A DNA stretch of 64,000 nt, taken from assembly GCA_951217055.1 (NCBI GenBank), contig OX578284.1, forward strand, positions 14,937,687 to 15,001,686. Direction: 5' to 3'. The notes beneath the pieces are model-generated. The model had not been told where the DNA came from, did not search any database, and was given only the letters and a program-made list of their open reading frames with translations. Positions 35,050-45,462 of the stretch are shown piece by piece; position 1 is the stretch's first letter; each line of letters begins with the position of its first letter. The translations under genes were made by a program, and so were the position numbers. Origin of the DNA: Gerris lacustris (Eukaryota > Arthropoda > Insecta > Hemiptera > Gerridae).

Positions 35050-37640
35050 AAAAGTTAAATTAAATTAAAAGTAGATATTTAAATTCACTATTAGTCGCTC
35101 GACTAGTCCAAACATACTGAGGTAATCTGGACCAGTCAAAAAGTCGGCCTTGTCGATCGGCATAGTGAGAACTTGGCTTTACATCGATATCGATATTGAA
35201 CCACAGGTGGTCCCACATTTTTAAACAACCGCCTTTTAAGTAAAGAGTAGCAGGGTTGCTTTTTATTATGGAATTTATTTCAATTATCAGATTTTAAGTT
35301 TACAGTAAAAGGCAGACGTTGTACTGCCAAGTTGTACAAAAAAGTTAAAAAGAAATGGCATTACAATAAAAATTTGTTCGAAGGTCATCCGTACACGTTA
35401 AGACATGTTGGGCATCCGACCCAAATTGAAAGCAGCAAATCACAACGTATATAGAGGCCGGGAAAGGGCCCATAACACTCATACTTTCTAAAATTTGTCT
35501 CATTATAATTTATTTTACTGTCATAATGTTCGTCCAATGATATAAAGTTACGAAAAAAGCTATGTCTCACGTAGAAGGCGTTTTTATTTATCTATCATTT
35601 GTAGGACAACGTAGAAAGCCTTTATTTACATCATTTGTTTTCATTAGGTTTATTTCTTTTTTTCTATGTTATTACGATTAAATGTAAATGATAAGAATTA
35701 AGAGGGGTTTATTTTAGAATTCATGGTATTTTTAGATTTTTAGATTATAGAGAGGGAGAGTTAATTTTAAGACTAAATAAAGGTAATTTTAGAATGGAGT
35801 TATTTTGAGGGGTGGGAATAACTAGTTAATTATAATTAACAGGTTGGGATTTATTTCAATCTTTTAATCACTATTTCTTAATTTATAAATAACTCATCTT
35901 GGGTAGATGAATAAGGCTGATACTAAAAGGTTTGCTCCTTTAGTCATCCTTCAAAAGTGTCTTCTGCTGACTGACACATACCTAGATTTTACCTACCGAA
36001 GTATATAACTTTACCGAAGATAATCCATCTAACTAACTCGTAGAGGGCCTATATACAAAAAAGGCTAATATACAACTATACATTTAATAAACAGGTCAAG
36101 TGTGTGCTAGTCAGCACACAGCGAGGGTCCGTAGGCAACTCTGTATAGTTTAAGTAGTACCCTATTGAGGGTGTTTTCTAAAATGCTAAAAAGCTTGCTT
36201 TGAACTATCTTTTGGGTCTGATATTCTCAAAACACATAAACACACTTCTGATAAAGTATTTTTTTGCCACTGAACCGGACTACAACCATATAAATACATC
36301 AAAAAGACCATAGTTTTTTTTAGACGTTTTTTTTGTCAATAAAAAATAAAATATTATTTTTTTCAAAATTTTCAAAAAGTGGTATCTTTACTTTTGGTCG
36401 AAGAATGTTCAGGAATTTTTTCAGATTTTTTGCACTTCACATACGCGAGATAGAAGGGGGGGACACGTTTCACACCCACTTCAAACTTGCCTACGCTCGC
36501 CCTATCAAAATTATAACCAAAGAATTATATAATATATTTTTGTAATCAGCTTGACATACCCTTTCATATGATACCCCTCACGGAGTCGAAAAAAATAAAA
36601 AAATGTTGACCCTTAAGTTTTCTTACCCTAATTTTTTTGAAAAATATTTTATTTTTAAGTCGCTATATTTTTAAAATATGTGGGTAGGTACAAGGCACAT
36701 ACATGCTAAATTTCAAAGTGATCGGACGAAAGGTGTAGCCGTGAGACCAGGCGAGAGGACGGACGGACAGACACACGCAGGAAAATATAAGGGTATATTC
36801 TACTCATCTTGGGTTTTGCCTACGGACCCTAATAAATTAATCATGGTTAGTTTTTCGCTCCATCCTCAGTATAAAGGTAGCCAAACACTTCGTTCTTTTT
36901 TGGCAGTTTCAACCGCACGGGTAAAACTGTACGGGTAAACACGAGCAACGACCATATCCACATCCTAGGCGTGGTTTCATTCAGTTTTTCTTCCGTTTAT
37001 CGTAGAGATTCGATTTTCTTTTTAACAGATTCTTTCGTTGTGGAACTTTTACTTCTTATTATTTTATTTTCATGTCTTCTTAAGTTTTATTTGTTTTATC
37101 TCTATCAAAATACTCAGTAGATTTAACTTTCTAAGGTCGTGGATGGCTTCTATAGAATTCAATGAACTCAATTACAAATTGTTTGTCATAACTCTTAAGG
37201 TCTGTCATTGTGAATCAACAACATTTCTAGTAACTACACTAGTGATGCGGTGCATAAAGAACTCGCATAGATTGAGGTCTTATGAGTACATCACCCATAC
37301 TATGTTCTCAATATTGCTACCAGGATAATTTTTCGGTGAAAACCTAACATATTCTTATTTAACCTCAAAACAGGTTTAAAATCATTTTACGAAAAACAGC
37401 AATAAGAATAAGCTTACTTTTTAACACCCTCATCTCGGTCACATTTGTTGATAACGTTGCTACTCATAAAGCCTTTTAAAACAATGTATGGTATATCATT
37501 CTGACTACAATCTTCCTCTTTAATCGTCATATTAAAGGACCAAGATGATGTGAGCCGAATTAAATTTCGTATAAATTCGCAAGTTCTCAGGAGCTAAAAT
37601 GTTTTCCATTCATCCATACATAATCCATATTTAATAAAGT
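35050..37640. other. AT-rich DNA with dispersed repeats
   Basis: No gene is recognised. Near-duplicate phrases include GTAGAAGGCGTTTTTATTTATCTATCATTTGTAGGACAAC / GTAGAAAGCCTTTATTTACATCATTTG (35570-35630). At 36864-36930 a stretch (AAAGGTAGCCAAACACTTCGTTCTTTTTTGGCAGTTT) is inverse to 48128-48180, so it is probably an end of a MITE family. About 36410-36790 has the look of an old transposon tail (GGACGGACGGACAGACACACGC). Confidence 0.45.
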
Positions 37641-38364
37641 CATTGCAGGCTCACCACGCTCACCAGTTTTTACCTATATAATCTTTATTTAATAATATTA
37701 ATGCAGGCTCGCTACGCTCGCCTGGTTATATAGCGCTTGTAACTAATATTTATTTAATAATAGTAATACATGCTCGCTACGCTCGCCAATTTATACCGCA
37801 TTTCTATATAATATTTATTTAATAAAAATATTGCGGGTTCGCTGCGCTCGCCTGTTTATATAGCATTTTCACATTATCTTTATTTAATAAAAATTATTGC
37901 AGGCTCGCTGCGCTCGCCTGGTTATACAACATTTTTACGTAATATTTATTTAATAATATAAATGCAGGCTCGCTACGCTCGCCGGTTTATACAACATTTC
38001 ACATAATCTTAATTTATTAACGTTAATGCAGGCTCGCTTCGCTCGCCTGCTTATATAGCATGCATTTGTAGTAAATATTTTATTTAATAAAATGATTGCA
38101 GGCTCACTACGCTCGCCGGTTATAAATGTAATATTAATGCAGGCTCGCTACGCTCGCCTGTTTATACAGTATTTCTACATAATCTTTATATAATAATATT
38201 ATTGCAGGCTCGCTGCACTCGCCTGTTATAAAAGTAATATTGATGCAGGCTCGCTACGCTCGCCTGTTTATACAGTATTTCTACATAATCTTTATTTAAT
38301 AATATTATTGCAGGCTCGCTGCGCTCGCCTGATCATACAGCATACATTTGTAGTAAATATTTTA
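37640..38364 (+). repeat. GCTCGC-core minisatellite, left part
   Basis: Units of roughly 65-80 bp each carry GCAGGCTCGCTACGCTCGCC followed by TGTTTATA, CAGCATTT.TACATAATC and TTTATTTAATAATATTA. Unit length varies with the AT-rich spacer, whereas the GC core is strongly conserved, allowing TAC, TGC or TTC in its centre. It is the same array as 46763-47260, split by the BEL/Pao insertion. Confidence 0.93.
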
Positions 38365-39664
38365 TGTTTCGGCCCATAGGAGGCGAACTCGTATATGGGT
38401 ACCGAAGGGAACCTAACACTCCAAAGGAGAGAATCCCTGTAGCAAGCTAAAGCCGGGAGAAAATAAGGCGTGCAGTAAATTAATAACAGAGTAATAAAAA
38501 TGCTATGTAAAAGAAGTATAATTGAAAATGAAGCAAGCAGGCAATTGTTAATAGCAAATAACTAAGATTAATTTATATAAATATAATAATTATAACAATA
38601 AAATTCTGTATGCATAACAATAAATCTTTAACAATATAAATAAATTAATAAGGATTAGTAATTACAAGGCGTTAATAAATAATAGCGTAATAAATAACAA
38701 AGCGTTAGGACGAGACAATACACAAGCAGGTTTAGGTTAGTATGCAAGTTGGAAGGGGTTAGTTAGTAGGGAAAAGGGACTTACCTTGCCTGGCTGGAAC
38801 ACGGACAATTAATAAGACAATACAGGACGGGACTTCTGCCAGTCAGGAACAGGGACCTATATATAAGATAAATTAATTAACAACACACAAGAACTATAAA
38901 CGAATCACTAACAACAATGGTAACAAGCTATAACAATATTTAAAGTAAAGGAGAGTGACGGGCCAGGTCACTCCACTACTATATTAATTTAAATGTGCGT
39001 TGACACTGCCTGTCGCCTGGTCCGGAGGAATAGAGACGTCAGGGGTCCACAGTTCCGAAGTCGGGGCTTAGAAGCTGCACAGTTCAGCGACTTACGAGAC
39101 GAAGAACCACCACTCAGTTAAGCTGAATCTATCCCGTTCATTAATAAGCGTCTTAAGCTGACGTTAAGCTGTACGTTAATCGGGCTCCGGTCGCTAACGT
39201 TGGCCAAATAGTATAAAAGAAACTTAAAATTAAAATAATAGTACTTACGCCGGCATGTTCGCTAAAAGGTAACCACCTTGGGTAGGTTTCTACCGGCCCG
39301 ACTTAACCAACTCAGCGCTGAAAGTGCGTGATTGGGAGCCGCTAGCAAGAGCTTTGTTTAGATGAAGTGGTGGAGTGTGAGTTGCACCCGGTGGGCCAAG
39401 GGAGGAGGTCTGCTGGATTGCGGAACCTCCAGTAAACCTATTGCAACCTTCCAATTTGTTGTTGTTTATGGATTTACGGCGCATCAGAGTCGTGCTAAAT
39501 ATTGTTCCCCTGAATTGAAGATTATGTGAGAAGTGTTGTGTTGAACTGTGTTGTAATAATATATAATTATGTGCAAAGTTAGGTTTAAGAATTATGTACA
39601 AGGTATGTTAACAAATAAATAGTATTAATTAAAAAACATGCAAAGAATAGGCGGAGCCTAAACA
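38365..39664 (-). repeat. 3' LTR of the BEL/Pao element
   Basis: 1,300 bp, starting TGTTTCGG and ending CCTAAACA on the plus strand. It differs from the other LTR at one seen base (38424). It carries a 103-codon minus frame at 39290-39601, duplicated in the other LTR, which has no recognised domain. It is unusually long for an LTR of this superfamily, though within the known range. Confidence 0.96.
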
Positions 39665-39700
39665 TACCGCCTACTAAAAATCATTAATGATTTTTCCCGA
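39665..39700 (-). promoter_or_regulatory. Region before the 3' LTR: palindrome and possible polypurine tract
   Basis: Between the pol stop and the LTR there are only 36 bases. On the minus strand they read GGGAAAAATCATTAATGATT and end AGTAGGCGGTA before the LTR's TG. The AAAAATCATTAATGATTTTT segment (39676-39695) is a perfect 20-base palindrome. The best polypurine candidate is the short AGTAGGCGG, which is impure. Confidence 0.5.
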
Positions 39701-42700
39701 CTATAACCTACCAATCGAAGGATTCTCACTACTGGAGTGCTTGGGTAGGAAAAGAGGAACAAGTTTATTTGCCGGGCGTTTGAAGGTAGACGTCGAGGTT
39801 TTAACAGAAGCGACCCTTACTACTCCATCCTGACCAGGATAAACTTCGCAGACCCTGGCCATTGGCCAATGCATACGCGGTACGTTGTCGTCCTTGATGA
39901 TTACAAGTTCTCCTACCTGGAGGTTGGTACTAGCTTTATGCCACTTGGCTCTCTCTTGCAGACAGGTTATGTATTCAGAACGCCAACGCTTCCAAAAATG
40001 TTGAGCCTTCTGGCTTACGAGCTGCCATCGGGAGAGACGATTTTCTGATAAATCTAGGAGCGACCGCTCAGGAACAGCCAGGAGGGGGGAGCCAATCAGG
40101 AAATGGCCAGGTGAGAGATAGGTAAGGTCGCTGGGGTCACTGGAAAGGGGGCAAAGAGGACGAGAGTTCAGCACCGCCTCAACCTTGATCAACCAAGTTG
40201 ACAGCTCCTCTAAGGTAAGGCGATTCTCACCATATATATTTTTAAGGAGACGCTTTGCGGACTTGACCACACTCTCCCAAATTCCTCCGAACGACGCGCC
40301 AGTCGGCGGGGTGAAGGCCCAGTCAATGTCCCGTTGTAAGCAGTGGGATTGTACTGACGACTGTGTAGTGGTGCTGTAGTACCATTGATGCAGTTCCTTC
40401 AAGGTGTTGGCCGCTCCGACGTAATTCGTGCCATTATCGGAGAAGATCCGCTCTGGGAGACCACGGCGACCGATGAATCTGTCAAGCGTGGCCAGGAAAG
40501 CCTCTGTACTTAGAGCTGTGACTGTTTCTAAGTGAACTGCCTTGGTGCTGAGGCAGACAAACACGCACAGGTAACACTTATAGGAGGGAGCTTTACGACG
40601 CAGAGATTCTCGCACCAAGAAAGGCCCAGCAAAATCAGTGCCGACGTGCAAGAAGGCACGACCCTCTCGAAACCTGTATGAAGGTAAATCACCCATGATG
40701 GGTTGGCAGGGGGGAGCTCTCAGCTTGCGGCACGAAACACATGCACGGGTAAGAAACCGTACCGAGTTTCTGGCACCTAAAATCCAATATTTAGTGCGAA
40801 GAACTGCTAGTAGTACCGTGGGTCCAGGGTGGAGGAGACTTTTGTGATAGTATTCCAAGAGCAATCTCGTAAAGTGAGTTTTTGCAGGTACAATTATTGG
40901 GTGCTTGCAGGACCAGGATACCTGCGAGTTGTTTAGCCTGCCGCCTACTAACAAAAGACCCGCCTCATTGAAAAAGGGATGTAAGTTAGCTAAGGATTTT
41001 GGAATGGACGGTAAATCCTGAACAGCATGAATGCTAGGACGGTTAAACAGGTAGAAGGCCTGAACGGCTCTTATCGCGGTGATAGTGGCTTGTCGAACCT
41101 CGACCAAGCTTAATGGGCCTCTATGGCGTGGTAGAGCTCCTCTCTGAAAGTTAGTAAATCTAAGTACATACGCTAGTGAATTAATCATTTTGGAGAAAGT
41201 GGAAAAACGTTCCATCCATGCTATAAGAGGAGGGTTGGTCGTCGAGACAGCGAGTACCATACAGCCACTGACGACAGCCTTGCACTCAGGAATCTCCTCG
41301 GGAAGAGTGATTTGATCATGTATAGGCCACTGTTCTGGTTTGAGTTTGGCCCAAGCAGGACCGTGAAACCAAATGTCATTGTTAAGGAGGTTGCTCGGAG
41401 AAACACCGCGAGAACCCAGGTCGCTGGGGTTGTCTTCCGAAGCGACATGATGCCACGTATTATCATGAGATAGTTCTAAGATTTTTTCTACCCTGTTGGC
41501 TACGAAGGTCTTTAAACGGAAGGTTGGTGTTCGTAGCCAGGCCAGAACAACGGTTGAGTCCGAGAAGAACTTAATACAGGGGCGCAGAGGCAATCGCTTG
41601 ATGAAGGACTCTAATGACTGTAAGAGCCGAGCTGCTAATAATGCTGCACAAAGCTCAAGACGAGGTATTGAGACAGCTTGGACTGGTGCTAACTTTGTCT
41701 TGGCCATAATTAAGTTGGAAGAAACCCCTGAGAGGTATGTGGCATGGAGAAAGGCAGTGGCACAGTAGGCCTTTTCGGACGCATCCGCGAATATTAGTAA
41801 ATGAAGGGAATCCGGGTGATCTAACAGTACCCGACGAGGAATTCTCAGGGAACTAAGCAGAGGGAGTTCTTCCACTAAGCCTTTCCACTGGTCATGGAGG
41901 TCTGGAGGGAAGGCAGTGTCCCAATCTAATTGGCGTTTCCAAGCATTCTGGATAATACTCTTGGCCACTACAACCGTGGCACCAAGGTACCCTAAAGGAT
42001 CAAATATTTGGGCCACTGCCGAAAGTACGCCTCGTTTGGTGCTAGTGATAGGAGGAGGGTGGATGCGGTAAAGGAACTCGTCAGCCTGCGGGTCCCATTG
42101 CAGTCCAAGGATTTTAATAGAGGTGGTGTCGGAGCTCTCAAGCGATATAGGTGCTGTTGAGTTAAGGCAGTTAGGATCAGAATTATGGATAGAGTCTAAG
42201 ATACGGGAGTCATTGGCAGCCCATTTACTCAGACTAAACCCGCCCTTCCCCATGAGGGTTACAATTTCCTTTGCAGTGGTGATAGCCGCTTCTAGAGTGT
42301 CAGCCCCGGTAGCTATGTCGTCGACATACATATCCTCCGACAGGGCGTGAGCTGCAAGAGGGTACTCGGAACCTTCATCTAATACTAACTGCCGGACTAC
42401 TCGATTAGCCAGGTAAGGAGCGCAGGACTGTCCATACGACACAGTGTTTAACTCGTACTCTTGCACCTGCTCGCTTAAGGCGAAACGCCAGAGAATGTGT
42501 TGGTACACCCTATCGTCAGGATGCACAAGGATCTGCCGAAACATCTTGACGGCGTCAGCGGTGAAGATGTATTTAGGCTGTCTGAAATTGAGCAATATGA
42601 CGGTAAGATCCGCTTGTAATTTGGGACCTGTACATAGGGCATCGTTGAGAGATCCGGAAGAGGTGCGCGCAGCTGCGTCAAAAACTACTCTCAATTTTAA

Positions 42701-45040
42701 CTCTGGTCCGTCACCTTTCACCACACAATGGTGAGGGATAAACATCTTCCCAGAATACTTGGCTAGAGTCATGTGACCTAAGTCCAAGTATTCCTTCAGG
42801 AAGTCGTGGTATTTAGGCTTTAATGTGGTACTTCGTTCCAACTTGCTCTCTAAGTGTGCAAGCCGGCGAAGTGCTATAGCTTTTGAACCAGGGAACTGAA
42901 CATTTGAAGCCTTAAACGGTAGACGTACGGCATAACGGCCACAGGGAAGGCGGTACGTAGTTGCTCTAAACAACTGCTCGCATTTATCATCTTCGGGATT
43001 ATTAGCTATTGCGGCAGGAGGCTCTTCCAATGCCCAAAACCGCTGCAACTCCAACTCTAAACTAGAGGGTTGCTTGGACGCTTCAGAATGTAGGGTGCAC
43101 AAATGAGCAGCTTCCGCTAGATCACCTACACGGCCTAAAACGGTATGACCAAATATGGTGCCCAGCAACTTGGGCATATCCGGGTGTATTGTGATAATGG
43201 TGCCGGTCAATATATTGCTGAAGAGGTCACAACCCAAGAGGAAGTCGACTGGCCTAGTCTTCCAGAACTGGGGATCTGCTAACTCATACTCTAAATAGGA
43301 GTTCCAATAATCTTTTGGCGTGTCAAATCCAGGAAGGGGTGAAGTTATTTTTTCTACCACGATAACTGACATAGATAAAGAATGTTTATTAGACTGAAGT
43401 GGGGAAAGGGTGCACCACGCTTGCCCTTTAAAACCCGAAAGGGGGGTTTCACCTATACCCCAAATATGAGTATCGCAACGCTCAACCTTGAGACCTAGTC
43501 GTTGCGCACACTCTTGTGTAACAAAGGAAGTATGACTGCCAGAGTCTATCACCATTCTAATTACGGTCGATGTCTTACCTGAACCAAGTATACCTAGAGC
43601 GGTACCTAGCATGGTATTTACTTGGGAGAGGGTTAAGCTAAGTGAAGTTTTATGGTTTGTTGAAGTGGAAGGCTGCACTTGGTCATGTTTGTTGGTTGAG
43701 GAGGATGACGCTTTGCCAGGCTGATGAAGGAGAGAGTGGTGTTTGTTACGACAAAATTTGCACCTCCACTTAGACGAGCATAAATGACTGGGATGCCCAT
43801 TCTGGAAACAGTTACGGCACCCTTGATAGTTGCTAAGTAATTGGGTGCGGGCATCCAACGATGCGTTGCAGAATTTAACGCACTTGCTAATAAAATGAGG
43901 CCCACCGCACACATAGCAAGGGGGTAGTTTAGTGGGTTTGTCACAAGGGGCTCTACTAGTCCCTCGTTTAGAGTTAGCAATTTGGGCATTTGAAACTAGC
44001 ACCGTCTTCTTAGAGGATTTAATTTGAAAGGGAGATAATTTTGCTGAGGGCTCGGTAGTTGATTTATTGCCAGAGGCAAACACTAGCTCAGCTGCGTTGC
44101 AGCGTTTACGGACAAATTCGACAAGGTTGTCGAAACTAGGGAACTCTCTGGTGTTATTACTTTCAAAGGCAATGCGGGTGTCCGGGTCTAAACTACGGGA
44201 ACATAGCTGGAAGAGAATAAATTGATCTAGTGCAGGAATTCCTAGCATTTGGAGAGCGGCCAATGTCTCCGAGAGGTAGCTGAGCCTACCACTCAACACG
44301 TCAGGAGACGGCTTTTTGGCAAGAGGTTTCAATTCCAATAGGCTATCTAAATAATTGCCAGCCAATAAACGTTTATTGTCGTATATATTTTTTATTGATT
44401 GCCACGCTATAGTGAAATTGGCCTCAGTAATAGGAAGCTTGGCAATGGTGGATGCAGCGGGATCCTCTAAACATGCGACTAGATAATGAAATTTATCTAT
44501 GTCCCTCAGCTCGTCATCCCCAATTACCAAACTCTCAAATAAGTCCCTAAAGCGGGTCCACTTGGACCGATCTCCATCAAATTTAATTAACGGAATGGTA
44601 GGTAATTTTGCCCTCGCTCTAGACGAACCACATACCGTGGTGTTAGTGAGCGATAGAGCACTGGTACTAGCCTTGGCTGAGGCTGCTTCGTTAACCATAA
44701 AGTTATATGAATTAGCCTCATGCATATATCTTTTTGCGGCACTCCGCTGAAGATGGTCTGAGGCAATGGCGGAATCAGACCCGTCATCCTCTGATAATTC
44801 ACATAGCTCGTTGTAAAGGGAGTTGTAGGTACTATACAAATTAGTTAGTGTAGTCATCATACCTTTGAACATTGGGACCTGAGTAGGGTCAGAGATGGCA
44901 GCCTTCCCCTGATCTCTGATTTCCCGGATGTCCTCTAAGGTGCCCTTGAGCTTCTTCCGGATGGAGGCAGCCATGTCAAGACCGGAAGCTGCTTCAACAG
45001 ACGGGTTTACTGGATCTCCCATCATAATGAAATAAAACAA
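39701..45040 (-). CDS. BEL/Pao Gag-Pol polyprotein
   Basis: A single 1,779-codon frame supplies all retrotransposition functions. By residue: a Gag-like region (about 145-320, DUF1759 type); three Cys/His knuckles, C375-C378-H382-C387, C408-C411-H416-C421 and C427-C430 with H434/H439; aspartic protease with DSG at 499-501; reverse transcriptase with D829 in FTADA and YVDD at 905-908; RNase H with D1086, E1129 and D1161; integrase with an H1399-H1404-C1434-C1437 zinc-binding module, then D1469, D1535 and E1589; and a C-terminal DUF5641-like region (about 1683-1765). No stop or frameshift interrupts it. Met1, Met6 or Met7 could start translation; MMGDPVN looks the most natural. Gag and Pol share one frame, so protease processing without frameshifting is inferred. 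No envelope is present. Confidence 0.97.
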   Translation of the reverse strand: MFYFIMMGDPVNPSVEAASGLDMAASIRKKLKGTLEDIREIRDQGKAAISDPTQVPMFKGMMTTLTNLYSTYNSLYNELCELSEDDGSDSAIASDHLQRSAAKRYMHEANSYNFMVNEAASAKASTSALSLTNTTVCGSSRARAKLPTIPLIKFDGDRSKWTRFRDLFESLVIGDDELRDIDKFHYLVACLEDPAASTIAKLPITEANFTIAWQSIKNIYDNKRLLAGNYLDSLLELKPLAKKPSPDVLSGRLSYLSETLAALQMLGIPALDQFILFQLCSRSLDPDTRIAFESNNTREFPSFDNLVEFVRKRCNAAELVFASGNKSTTEPSAKLSPFQIKSSKKTVLVSNAQIANSKRGTSRAPCDKPTKLPPCYVCGGPHFISKCVKFCNASLDARTQLLSNYQGCRNCFQNGHPSHLCSSKWRCKFCRNKHHSLLHQPGKASSSSTNKHDQVQPSTSTNHKTSLSLTLSQVNTMLGTALGILGSGKTSTVIRMVIDSGSHTSFVTQECAQRLGLKVERCDTHIWGIGETPLSGFKGQAWCTLSPLQSNKHSLSMSVIVVEKITSPLPGFDTPKDYWNSYLEYELADPQFWKTRPVDFLLGCDLFSNILTGTIITIHPDMPKLLGTIFGHTVLGRVGDLAEAAHLCTLHSEASKQPSSLELELQRFWALEEPPAAIANNPEDDKCEQLFRATTYRLPCGRYAVRLPFKASNVQFPGSKAIALRRLAHLESKLERSTTLKPKYHDFLKEYLDLGHMTLAKYSGKMFIPHHCVVKGDGPELKLRVVFDAAARTSSGSLNDALCTGPKLQADLTVILLNFRQPKYIFTADAVKMFRQILVHPDDRVYQHILWRFALSEQVQEYELNTVSYGQSCAPYLANRVVRQLVLDEGSEYPLAAHALSEDMYVDDIATGADTLEAAITTAKEIVTLMGKGGFSLSKWAANDSRILDSIHNSDPNCLNSTAPISLESSDTTSIKILGLQWDPQADEFLYRIHPPPITSTKRGVLSAVAQIFDPLGYLGATVVVAKSIIQNAWKRQLDWDTAFPPDLHDQWKGLVEELPLLSSLRIPRRVLLDHPDSLHLLIFADASEKAYCATAFLHATYLSGVSSNLIMAKTKLAPVQAVSIPRLELCAALLAARLLQSLESFIKRLPLRPCIKFFSDSTVVLAWLRTPTFRLKTFVANRVEKILELSHDNTWHHVASEDNPSDLGSRGVSPSNLLNNDIWFHGPAWAKLKPEQWPIHDQITLPEEIPECKAVVSGCMVLAVSTTNPPLIAWMERFSTFSKMINSLAYVLRFTNFQRGALPRHRGPLSLVEVRQATITAIRAVQAFYLFNRPSIHAVQDLPSIPKSLANLHPFFNEAGLLLVGGRLNNSQVSWSCKHPIIVPAKTHFTRLLLEYYHKSLLHPGPTVLLAVLRTKYWILGARNSVRFLTRACVSCRKLRAPPCQPIMGDLPSYRFREGRAFLHVGTDFAGPFLVRESLRRKAPSYKCYLCVFVCLSTKAVHLETVTALSTEAFLATLDRFIGRRGLPERIFSDNGTNYVGAANTLKELHQWYYSTTTQSSVQSHCLQRDIDWAFTPPTGASFGGIWESVVKSAKRLLKNIYGENRLTLEELSTWLIKVEAVLNSRPLCPLSSDPSDLTYLSPGHFLIGSPLLAVPERSLLDLSENRLSRWQLVSQKAQHFWKRWRSEYITCLQERAKWHKASTNLQVGELVIIKDDNVPRMHWPMARVCEVYPGQDGVVRVASVKTSTSTFKRPANKLVPLFLPKHSSSENPSIGRL

Positions 45041-45462
45041 GAAAACAATAAGATAAGTAAATAATAACCAATAAAAGCTCTAAACTCAGTAACAACCTAA
45101 CAATTAAAAAATCCAACCTAAATAACAGGATAAGTGGTAACTAAAGAAGGATGCTAAAATATAATACCACAAAATCAAAGAATGTGAGAAACTAATGTTG
45201 AAGTTCACACAACCAAGAAAACCAAAGATAAAATATAAATCATAAATATGTGCCGACGAAAGTACTCCAAATATACTGCTAACAGCCGCACTACTCCACC
45301 TAAAGAAAACCAACAATTAAAGTAAGGTGTTGAGTAGCAAGGTGTATTAAACCAAGGTGGGTTACCAGGGAACAGTACACACCAAACGTGTATTGAAATC
45401 CAAAAATAATAATAACAAACAATGCTAAAAGACCCTATTTTCATATCCGGCCCAAAGGACCA
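45041..45462 (-). promoter_or_regulatory. BEL/Pao leader with primer binding site
   Basis: The first 18 bases after the 5' LTR on the minus strand (45462-45445) read TGGTCCTTTGGGCCGGAT. From memory of insect tRNA-Tyr, the expected binding site would be TGGTCCTTCGAGCCGGAT, so 16 of 18 agree. The remaining 400 bases up to the Gag start contain no long frame in the sense direction beyond two 70-79 codon chance frames. Confidence 0.7.

Noticed and set aside
38365..39700. Envelope gene downstream of pol
   Set aside because: Only 36 bases separate the pol stop from the LTR, and the LTR frame has no envelope features.
40185..44802. Several 64-118 codon frames inside the BEL/Pao region on either strand
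   Set aside because: They overlap the intact Gag-Pol frame and are shadows of it.
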